A program made the position numbers and the translations under genes. Positions 56,501-64,000 of a DNA stretch of 64,000 nucleotides are shown here, piece after piece (position 1 is the first letter of the stretch; every line of letters starts with the position of its first letter). Origin of the DNA: Neoechinorhynchus agilis (taxonomy: Eukaryota > Acanthocephala); contig CM121343.1 in NCBI GenBank assembly GCA_051530055.1, forward strand, positions 620,001-684,000, given 5' to 3'. The notes beneath the pieces are model-generated. The model had not been told where the DNA came from and searched no databases. It worked only from the letters and a program-made list of their open reading frames with translations.

Positions 56501-58479
56501 TATCAACAACGAGGTCTCTGCCAAAACTCAGGATAAAAAACAACAACAATACAGGCAAGAAAATGAATTCAGCTCCTCTACACCACGTACACCCTCGCCC
56601 CAATACGTAAGTAATCAATATGAAACGGTTCAATTGTCACAATAATCTGTACGGACTTAGTCGTCCACGTCGTGGAAGCCGGCTGCGCTTCAAACACCAC
56701 TTATTCAAGCGGCTACATCAAGACAATTGGAATCTCCTAGAAAACTTCAAGCGCAGATAAAGCTACATACATCGGATTCAAATTTACTGTCTCCACATCA
56801 ACAATATGGACAATTATCAGAAAAATCCGTTAATCTGTAAGTTTTGTCGCGATAACCAATGAATCACACTTATTGTCCTCATTCAAGGGAAGCATTTTCA
56901 AAGTTATCTTTGGTTAAAAATGATAACCGTGCATCTGTAAGGACTATTGCGCCCCCGCCTGGACTCGAAAACGAAGCCGCTATTGAACACGAGTCGTTCA
57001 GTCCATCGGTGCTAACGTCCAGGCTAAAGCTTGGTAGTCAATTGTCCTCGTCGTTTGGAGGGCTTGCCAGTACAGGAAGCGATGATAGATACCCTTTTGA
57101 ACATCAAACATCACTGGAACAAATGATTTCAAGAAGTCTAGAGAATATAGGAATTAATACGTCGTCATCTAATGATTTCGAAGGTAGTATTTGAGTAGTT
57201 GTAAAGCCCACGCACTAATCGCTGCTATCCAATAGACGACTCGTTTCCGTACACTTCACGATCCAGAATTAAAGATAGCGATTGTCAGAAATACGGCGAA
57301 GGTAAAATCTTGTGATTTGGATGGATATAAGCAACTGAAACTAATTTAGACCTCCAATTCTGCTTAACTCCGGTGTCATTATCGCCAACTCCACAGCGAC
57401 GCCAGCAAGACATAAATAATCAGCGAACATCTTCAAAGTATGGGAGTATTGGTGAACGCAGAAAGCTATTTCAAAATCAAGTATCACCTCAAGATTATGG
57501 CACGTCTCATTCACCAGAAGCGGATACATCCATCTACGGAAGCGATTTAAACGCCAATCATCTAAAAGTACCTGCATTATTTGTGAGAGTTAGAGCGTGA
57601 GCAAAACAGTTCGTTATAATTTTTTCTTTAAACTTAGGATTCCATTCACTCGCGAAGTTGTTCATCATCGCCAGGAACCATATATAGTACACTCGCGTCA
57701 AGCTCACATAAAGGTAGCAAATAAGAACATGGAGTGTTTTTTTGAGCGAAAAATCCTAAATTAGAAGGCGGTGTAGCAAAGACTTGTCATTCGGACGCAT
57801 CGATGATAATGGCATTCGCGGAAAAATCGATGTTGGAGAAAGAAGTGGATTGGCTTAGGAGTAAAGTTGCGTCTCTTGAAGGATGCATTTCAAAGCAGAA
57901 ACAAGTTAGTAGTAAATAAGCGTTAATTTGTCCAAAAGAAAACATTTATGGACTAAAGGCGCTGGAAATGATGCAGGATCATGCTCAAAAGGCATCACTT
58001 AGATCTGAACATTTGGAACGTGAACGTAACGAACTCACCTCCAAATACACCGAAGTAAGTACCACTCTTGAGTTCATTTGTCTCTAACACGTTCGCGCGC
58101 GCGCGCGTGCAAGGCACTCAATGAGTTAAGCGAACTGAAGCGAATCAACAGCAGAGATGCTGAGCTTATTTGGTCAGATCAGAAATCTGAAGAAGTCCCT
58201 ACAATGCAGTCATCTCCGAACTATATAAGTCATCATCGGAAACATTTCACTTCAGTATCGTCGCTGTGGAATGCTTCGAGACCAAATGAGTGCTTGAAGC
58301 CAAATGTAGTTGAACTTGACGATGATGTATCCGGCCGTGGACGGTACAGTGGCGATGAACAATTGAATAAAGAACAAGAAAGTAGCCGGTCATCCGAAAA
58401 TGAAAGTATAAGTTCAATCATTGAGTTAGCGGCAATCAACGATGCTCTTGATCAGACAAAAGGTCGAACTTCAAATTAG
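53566..58479 (+). CDS. unk: Unkempt-type CCCH zinc-finger RNA-binding protein
   Basis: Cytoplasmic mRNA-binding translational regulator. Exons by phase: 53566-53687, 55386-55595, 55649-55917, 55980-56097, 56142-56259, 56307-56606, 56661-56836, 56888-57183, 57236-57301, 57350-57582, 57638-57713, 57765-57904, 57959-58054, 58114-58479 (861 aa). Six CCCH fingers are visible: CQLFLQHKCSQHRPYTCFFW with H; CDIYCDSYDEQTGICANGD; CTFQTDKRGNCVKNG...CALAH; YKTEPCKRPARICRQGYACP; STPCPNVK...CAFCH; YKTTKCNDIVQHMYCPRG. Then a low-complexity linker, a MISRSLENIGI segment like Unkempt's, and a coiled coil (EKSMLEKEVDWLRSKVASLE). Other Unkempt proteins end in a RING finger; none is present here. 56392-56448 may be a further in-frame intron. 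The start could also be the ATG at 53278, since that frame is open. Intron 1 carries transposon pieces. Confidence 0.92.
54227..54413. repeat. palindromic mobile element with hammerhead-like core (Unkempt intron 1)
   Basis: The left arm (ATTACACTTTCGGTGAGAAT, AATCCCGGTCATTACATATT, TTATTTATTC, AAATATTTCGCGAGG) is repeated as its reverse complement to 54410, about 75 bp per arm, around a short loop. No coding capacity. Confidence 0.85.
54276..54311 (-). ncRNA. hammerhead-ribozyme-like core, best copy
   Basis: On the minus strand: CTGAAGA, then GGCGAGG-ATA-CCTCGC (six perfect base pairs, three-base loop), then GAAATATTTCGAA. Both core words and stem II fit the hammerhead consensus. Stem III is weak and stem I is not evident in this copy, so function is uncertain. 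Confidence 0.4.
54880..55150 (-). mobile_element. LINE family B C-terminal fragment, frame intact
   Basis: The minus strand encodes HYFVPFGVETYGVLGSSALS, KKLREATGDSRAGVFLRQ, NISLAVQRGNAASVKATVEE in one frame. This is the end of a LINE ORF (pattern ...GDxRxxxFLxQxISxAxQRGNAA). It is truncated at the 5' side, within intron 1 of the Unkempt gene and antisense to it. Confidence 0.8.
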
Positions 58480-59558
58480 GAAACGATGCATAGAGACCAA
58501 CACCGCCATCATCACTCCCTAACACATACGCGTCCAACCTTCCCTTGGATTCCCTAAATCCTCTATAATTTAAAAAAACTCGTTAAACGCGAAGATCCTG
58601 TAAAACATTAGGTTCTTTACCACAGGATTACTTAATACATCATCGTTAACCAAAAAGTGTGATTGGTCGGTGTCGGGAAAAAGAGTCTAAAGTGTCTGAA
58701 GTGGCCTCATGTTCAAAAGTAGCAAGGGCAAATTGATATTTTCTATTATAAAATTAAAGTCTAAGATGTGCATAGATTTAATTTTTTTAATTCTCTGTGA
58801 GAAAAAGAGTATCCAATTAAAAAAGAAACAATCGATGATCTGGCACGAATGGGCGTTTTTAAGAAATCCCACGTTTCTATTCTAGAAAGACGTCGGTCCA
58901 ATGCCTTCTACATCCAATTAATAAACGTAATTGACTGCACACAAACTTACAATATGCGAACCGAATAGATTTCTGAAGAGTTTCTCCAGATTCAGCGCTC
59001 ATGGATCAATTTATTTTCGTTAAAAACCAAAAGATCTGAACATCTCTAATAAAAGATTAGGATAAATTCAGGGTTGTTCGAGTAGCAGTGCAAACATTAT
59101 GAAACCGTCGTCCCAGCCTTCTACTTACACTATCCAACCAATTGTTATATCGAGATATTGGAAGATATGGAAACATTTAAGAATGCGGAGAACGGTAGTG
59201 ATTCCAAAGACGGACAATGCCATTCGAGAACAATGAAAAATCAGAGGTGAGTTTCTTACAAATGCATTATTTTTCGTCCTTCACAAGATTGACTTTCTAA
59301 TTGTTTTCTGGCGGTTTTCGACACAATTTTGTTCAAAACGCGTTCATAAGATTGTGCCTCGCCAAACCCAATCGGATTCAATAAATTTTTCTACTCACCA
59401 GAAAATAAACTTATTTATGAACAGTTTAATATTCAAACAAAGTATATTCGATAAAATTTATTGAAGTGACGCCACTGCTTTCCTAAAGGATTTCCACAAC
59501 CGTTTCCATGGAGAACGCCGTCAATATAAATTCTCACTACAATGTGTGATTAGCGAAG
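58480..59558. other. intergenic, with a possible small exon
   Basis: The ATG at 59167 opens METFKNAENGSDSKDGQCHS and ends at a good donor (GTGAGT at 59248). Its phase does not join the EF-hand exon at 59559, so it may be an unconnected or 5' exon. Nothing else recognised. Confidence 0.3.
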
Positions 59559-60330
59559 ATGGTAGATGAAAAAGGAGTTAAGGTATCGCCAGAGAACGAA
59601 GATGGTGGCAATGATGATATTTTTGACTTTTTATTTACTGAGGAAATGTCTGACGAAGAACAATCGAGTAAGGATGTTAAAGAAAATATCGAGATTTCAA
59701 CTAAGAAACCAACGATATTTAGATTTGAAACAGTTGATTACACCAAGGTATTTTCGGTGATCGACGTGCCACCTCAATGGCAAATGTTTTTTTTATTTCG
59801 CAAGAAACATGTTAGGGGACTGAGAAACGTTTTTAATCGCTACGATGAGGATGGAGACGGTCTTATTGATCCGACGGATCTAATGGAAATTCTTAAAGCA
59901 AATGTTCATAAAATCATCACTCTGATTTCACGAATATTGCTCTCTAGCGGCTGGGATAACGGTGAATCAATACGAATTGGTTATAGCGAGGCATGCAATT
60001 TCTCCTTTAACAGACGAAAAAATTAGATTTTTAGAATTTCTAAAATTGATACTGGTCACTCTTAACGAATTAACGAGAGAGGAGCACGTCGAAGATGATT
60101 TTGAGTTCCTATGCGACGACGTTGCTCTTTGGTGTGGTCGAACATCGGAAAACTTAGCAGTTAAGCATTTCGAAAAAATGGCCAAACTTGTGAAGGTTGA
60201 TCTACACATTGATAAAATCCCGTATTTGATTAAACTATCAAAGATGCAAGATCCCAAAGGTCTTACAAAGGAACAATTTTGCAAGCTCAGTCGGAATGGA
60301 AGAGTATTCTTTAGTCCTCGAAGAATTTGA
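59559..60330 (+). CDS. EF-hand calcium-binding protein
   Basis: The ATG at 59559 starts an acidic N-terminus (NEDGGNDDIFDFLFTEEMSDEE). One canonical EF-hand follows, LRNVFNRYDEDGDGLIDPTDLMEILK, with DxDxDG and the glutamate at position 12 replaced by Asp (DPTD). A second part in another frame (59950-60330) reads ITVNQYELVIARHAISPLTD then RFLEFLKLILVTLNELTREE, like the second hand of an EF pair without calcium ligands. It continues to KLSRNGRVFFSPRRI and the stop at 60328-60330. The two parts are separated by GTTCAT...CTCTAG (45 bp, from 59903), but the phases disagree by one, so the join is unresolved or the gene has a frameshift. Convergent with the tubulin-cofactor gene. Confidence 0.6.
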
Positions 60331-60533
60331 GTTTTGTAACAACCATTTGAATGAGTAAACAAGGCAAAAATCGTAACGTTCCGGTGGCACGGACTGGTTT
60401 TCCAATCATCGATTACGTCCTTTTTTAGGACATAAATGAAAAAGCTTTAAAAACATCTCCGATTTTAGAGGTTTTTAGACTACTCAGCGAAAGTGAAAAA
60501 ATCGATCGATTGGCATCGACGGCGGCACCGCCT

Positions 60534-60929
60534 CTATTCGGATTTTATTTTAACTGCAGTGGAGCTACCGTTTTCATTGAGCTCCCCTTTGACCTCACGA
60601 AGGAAGTTCAATTTATCCATGTTATCCTTTTTTTCGTCATCGCTCATCTTTCCAGCGACTTCAATTGCCTCATCGACAAATTTGACCAAGTGATGATAGC
60701 ATGCGACACGGGTTTGATCGTTTTCTGCCATAATCCGATTTGCATATCTGAGCTTTGCCATCAACTCTTCCTTCTCGTCCTGTGACGTCGCACCATCATC
60801 CACTTGCAGTTTAAGAACCTTCACTTGCTCCTTGGCATCCTCAAGACCGTCAACGTGACTGTTGTACTCCTTAACAAGACGGCCGACGCATTTATAGACA
60901 CCTGAGAACGAACACGATTGTCTTGCCAT
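60534..60929 (-). CDS. tubulin-specific chaperone A (tubulin cofactor A) homologue
   Basis: Captures beta-tubulin in the folding pathway, cytosolic. The ATG at 60929 (MARQSCSFSGVYKC) gives 131 aa, single exon. The family's three-helix coiled coil is recognised from GVYKCVGRLVKEYNSHVDGL (like TGVVKRLVKEKVMYEKEA), EELMAKLRYANRIMAENDQT and CYHHLVKFVDEAIEVAGKM (like the cofactor's region ahead of LEEAEEY). It has about 20 residues more than usual at the C-terminus (LNENGSSTAVKIKSE). The sequence is weakly conserved, so the call rests on the pattern and length. Confidence 0.65.
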   Translation of the reverse strand: MARQSCSFSGVYKCVGRLVKEYNSHVDGLEDAKEQVKVLKLQVDDGATSQDEKEELMAKLRYANRIMAENDQTRVACYHHLVKFVDEAIEVAGKMSDDEKKDNMDKLNFLREVKGELNENGSSTAVKIKSE

Positions 60930-60964
60930 TGGACGATCTTCCAAAATAGAGAAATACTTGACCG

Positions 60965-61144
60965 CTGCAAAATTATGGCATTCTTTCGTATTCTTAGCAT
61001 TATGGCGCCAAAATTACGTGATGAAAGGACTAATTAGAAACGTGATTGGCTGCGTGATTTCATTTGCGCTTTTATCAAGGCCGTTGGAGCCGGATTTTTC
61101 TCGAAGCAGGAAATTTATCGAATTGAGGGTGTAAAACATTTTTT
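60965..61144. other. cofactor A gene promoter side
   Basis: Short spacer; nothing specific recognised. Confidence 0.3.
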
Positions 61145-61400
61145 AGAATGTCGGTAAGTTTTTACTGGCAAGCCGGTTCTATTGATTCGGATTTAGCACT
61201 TCCATTCCTCGGCTTTTTAGTTTTTCTTTTTTTGGCATGAAGCGGGGACGCAATACCTTGTTGAAAGGAAGAGGAAACTCACTGATGAGTCCCGTTTCCT
61301 CAGGAGGTATCTGAGGATCCGGAAGGTTGGCTTTATGTCTAAAAAACGGAAAACTAAAAAGCCGAGGAAGGGATATGCTAAACCTGAATGTGAAGAGGTA
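61145..61400. repeat. 388 bp family piece between inverted ends
   Basis: TTTTTACTGGCAAGCCGGTT at 61150-61175 is the end word of the 388/383 bp family. CCTCGGCTTTTTAGTTTTTC at 61205 is repeated inverted at 61350-61370. Between them lies a piece with AACTCACTGATGAGTCCCG and GGTATCTGAGGATCCGG. Confidence 0.6.
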
Positions 61401-61439
61401 CCGATTAGAAGAAGTGTTATTTGGAAGTCTTCACTAGAT

Positions 61440-61520
61440 AAAGTATTTATTAAAGACGTTCTGCGAACCACGTCGAATTGATGATGAACCGGACGATGTT
61501 CGCGGAACGTCTTTAACAAA
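61440..61520. repeat. foldback-family inverted repeat
   Basis: TTATTAAAGACGTTCTGCGA and its inverse GCGGAACGTCTTTAAC flank TTGATGATGAACCGGACGAT, as in the element at 2.8-3.25 kb. Confidence 0.75.
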
Positions 61521-61705
61521 CAAAATACTAACATTTTTGTTCTCCCTCCCAAAAAAGGCCAAACACCACAGCGATCCCGATTCTCCGATATTTTAATTGG
61601 TTATCCGGATCGCTTGCTAATGCAGGTTTTGAGGTTGTATTGGAGTTAATGAAACAGCATTTGAACAAAAAGTCTTAAAAAACGAGTCTCCCATCTCGCT
61701 AAACC

Positions 61706-62996
61706 TTACGTTTTACTCATAAATTGTTGAATCAGTCTCTTGTGAGCAATTTGCATGGCCGCACGGCATTTTGCTTGATAATTTATAACACAGAATCCAT
61801 CTTCACGGTCGCATGTTTCAGGTTCCATTCCATCATTGGCATGTACGATCTTTTGAACGCTATCTAAATCGATATCGATCAGTAAATAGAATAATGAGTT
61901 AGTGGGTGGTAATTCATTTGCTTTGAACTTGTATCTCAGCTCGCTATAAAACTCGGGTGAGTTTTCCTTCACATTGATCAATGAGTAGGTATCAGGTCTT
62001 CGACTTCTATAATGAACCGGGATGATTTGTTTGGGTGCAACGCTCTCAGGAAACGTAGTCCTGTAATTCACTATTTGATAGTGTTTGGCTTTCGGCGTAC
62101 TCCTCGGATCAAACCCAAAACGAATCCAAGCTCTCGCCCATGGTCCATCTTGAAAAGTATAAGCAACATGTAGCAACGCTTCTCGTAAAATCCACTCATG
62201 AATTCTAGTCTTTACTAAAAGACTGACTCTTGACCAAATTGGACGTTCCTCAAAAATAGTAAGCAGAAGATTAATCGTCCGAACAATAGTATCGGTCATG
62301 TTTTGATCCAAAATATTCTGAGATGGACCGGTTGGAACTTCTGGATCATTAAATCTAACCGATCGGGATCGAAATGCTCGTGCTTCGCGTTTATAGGCTA
62401 ACAAACCTGAACTTGAACCTCGACACGATTCGAAACTGTACTCAAATGGTTTTGAAAATCGAGAAAACACCGATGGGATGCTGAACAGAGCGACAATGGA
62501 GATGGCCATTAAAATGATACCCTTGCCATCTAACATTGCTTTATTTTTAAAGCTCCCCACCATCCTTACGCAAACTCAAAGCAGCTTCGTTCACTTGTGA
62601 AAAGTCGCAAATGTCACGTAGATCGCTGGTAACAACACCATTGGTGGTCTGAAATGCCAAATATTGGAAATCAATAAGCGCCCGATAGACATAGGAGGCC
62701 TCTACGGATCCAATAATCGTGACTTTGGTCCGCCGCTTGTCTCCTTGATCGGAATTCGTCGAGAAATTTAAAACATAACAAGCATTCCGAGATTCTCGAA
62801 CCAAAGGAGCACCTCTTATAAGTGCATTCGATGGAGTCAAGTTCATTTGAATCTCTGATGAGTCATTTCGAACGCATGTTATCATTCGTTCTAGTCCACC
62901 CAAACACCGGAATGCTTCATTGATATTCTCAATGATAAATGGGCAATGTACAGCGACAATCTTCCGCTGAGGTTTCAACACTTCGACACTCTCCAT
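61706..62996 (-). CDS. general transcription factor IIIC subunit 5 (TFIIIC tau-95/Sfc1 family)
   Basis: Part of TFIIIC, which recognises the A and B boxes of tRNA genes for RNA polymerase III. Exons 62996-62570 and 62529-61706 join in phase (40 bp intron) for 416 aa. Family signatures: LGGLERMITCVRNDSSEIQM, NLTPSNALIRGAPL, RALIDFQYLAF, IPSVFSRFSKPFEYSF, FEERPIWSRVSLL, FQDGPWARAWIRFGFDPR, YQIVNYRT, FYLLIDIDLDSVQKIVHAND and CDREDGFCV. The acceptor at 62530 was chosen for phase, and the residues just after it (HGKGIILMAISIVALF) are not conserved, so the join may differ. The acidic tail of vertebrate GTF3C5 is absent. The start is the first ATG of the open frame. Confidence 0.92.
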
Positions 62997-63029
62997 TTTA
63001 CCATGATCAGGAATCGAACTACAGCCCAA

Positions 63030-63319
63030 ACGCTCGATGGAGCTTTCTTTCGTAGTCGAAACCGATGATTTTGCTCAGTCGATAGATTGTCGACTGACTA
63101 CTCAAACGCATGCTCGCAGTTGATCTTCTAAAGGAGTAAAACTCCGAAATATCGGTCCAAAATAAGCATTGGTTCTTAATCGCGGAAATCGCTTGAATAA
63201 AATGTGGCAGTTGAAGAATGGTGTCGGCAGGCAGACGGTAACCATGTTCTCGTGAATGGCCTCAGACAGTCGATCTGAGACAGACCTCTAGTCGCGAGAA
63301 CTCTCTACTTTCAGGTTCT
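63030..63319. other. TFIIIC subunit gene 5' flank
   Basis: No gene recognised; GC content rises towards the LINE fragment. Confidence 0.3.
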
Positions 63320-64000
63320 CGCGATGGGGTCGTCCGAGTTAAATTGCTGGCAGTTTCGACACGAGAATCGGGGGCGTGCTTAGGGGCTGTTCCTCTGGCA
63401 TCTGTCGCAATGTCCCTAAGACTTGGTCTCCCGAGTGGGTCTTTGGTTGATGCTTTCGGGCGACGCGGTCTCATTTGCCGAAAGTCAGGAGGAAGAATCT
63501 CACGCCATTATGAGAACGGCAAATTTCCCCAACATCTTGGAACCTGCCCATCTTTGTCGACTAGGCGGTCGTCGACACGCACGCTCAATGGACGTCACTG
63601 TTCGGGCAGGTCGTTCCAACGGAAACAAACTCCCAAAAACGTTGGACAGCCTTGCTCCACACTGCGTATTATCAGCAGCTTCTCAACTCATGTTCATCTC
63701 CCACCGATAGAGCTCGTCTCCTGGCAGTCTCAGCTCCACACTCCAGCGACTTCTTGAAGGCTTTCCCGGTCACAGCTGTTGGCACGAGGCTGGATGGCCA
63801 AGCCATCACCGTCGTTGTGGGACTTCGGTTGAGCATCGAATTCTCAGGCTCATATACATGTCGGTGCGGTGAGACAGTGAATAGGTCGGGAACTCACGAC
63901 CTTGACTGCAAGCGTTCAAATGCTCGCCATGCACGGCACTCAGCAGTCGACCGCATAATCAAGGAAGCGCTATCAATGGCCGGTTTTTCCGCTCGACTCG
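63320..64000 (+). pseudogene. two joined C-terminal fragments of LINE family B (runs off the window)
   Basis: Fragment 1, about 63325-63600: KLLAVSTRESGACLGAVPL, AMSLRLGLPSG, SLVDAFGRRGLICRKSGGRI with SRH, then after a frameshift FPNILEPAHLCRLGGRR. Fragment 2, about 63600 to the end: QKRWTALL, SSPTDRARLLAVSAPHSSDF, LRLSIEFSGSYTCRCGETVN, THDLDCKRSNARHARHSAVD. The CxC...HxLxCxxSxxRxxRH pattern is the zinc-knuckle-like region after the RT domain of many LINEs. Both are plus strand and back to back, and fragment 1 is decayed. The second frame stays open to the window edge. Confidence 0.8.

Noticed and set aside
63000-63025. T-arm-like word AGTTCGATTCC suggesting a tRNA gene upstream of the TFIIIC subunit
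   Set aside because: The flanking T stem does not pair and no A box or acceptor stem is present.

Overview
This window is animal nuclear DNA from a bilaterian invertebrate. It contains metazoan genes (fibrillar collagen, netrin, a Tbx2/3-type T-box factor, a GRIP-type multi-PDZ protein, tetraspanin, Unkempt, TFIIIC subunit 5, the PP2A B55 subunit, tubulin cofactor A), all split by GT-AG introns. The introns are very short, mostly 40-80 bp. The DNA is AT-rich between genes and crowded with non-LTR retrotransposon debris, foldback elements and satellites. I cannot name the species. Compact lineages such as some nematodes, orthonectids, rotifers or mites fit, and nothing here decides between them. 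Exon joins below were worked out by hand from splice sites and reading phase.

Left part (1-19.2 kb): the 3' end of a fibrillar collagen gene (+); a repeat-rich stretch with a foldback element, a dead Gypsy-type RNase H fragment, LINE tails and a tRNA-like SINE candidate; PP2A B55 (-) with an unusual low-complexity tail; tandem arrays at 8.0-9.0 kb (388 bp unit) and 9.9-11.1 kb (about 171 bp unit); a small secreted or anchored protein (-); a UPF0538/C2orf76 homologue (-); a 383 bp tandem duplication; a tetraspanin (+); a decayed LINE reverse transcriptase (-); and a Tctex-type dynein light chain (-).

Middle (19.9-41 kb): a GRIP-like gene (-) with 13 phased exons covering PDZ1 (second half) to PDZ6, one intron of which holds a 241 bp tandem array; a gene-poor stretch with a 489 bp tandem duplication; an unrecognised gene (-); a 3.2 kb satellite whose first part is a higher-order repeat of exactly 564 bp; another unrecognised gene (-); and a dead RTE-type LINE (+).

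Right part (41-64 kb): a predicted N-myristoylated protein with eleven nine-residue repeats (+); netrin (-) and a Tbx2/3 gene (+) arranged head to head; Unkempt (+) in about 14 short exons; an EF-hand protein (+) convergent with tubulin cofactor A (-); TFIIIC subunit 5 (-); and two degenerate LINE C-terminal fragments running off the end.

The most unusual signal is a set of about ten scattered short motifs of the form CTGAnGA, then a stem-like segment, then GAAA(T/C). This is the hammerhead ribozyme core order, and several copies lie inside palindromic mobile elements. This fits decayed Penelope-like or retrozyme-like elements, but no catalytic fold was computed. A 388/383 bp tandem family carries related core words in permuted order.
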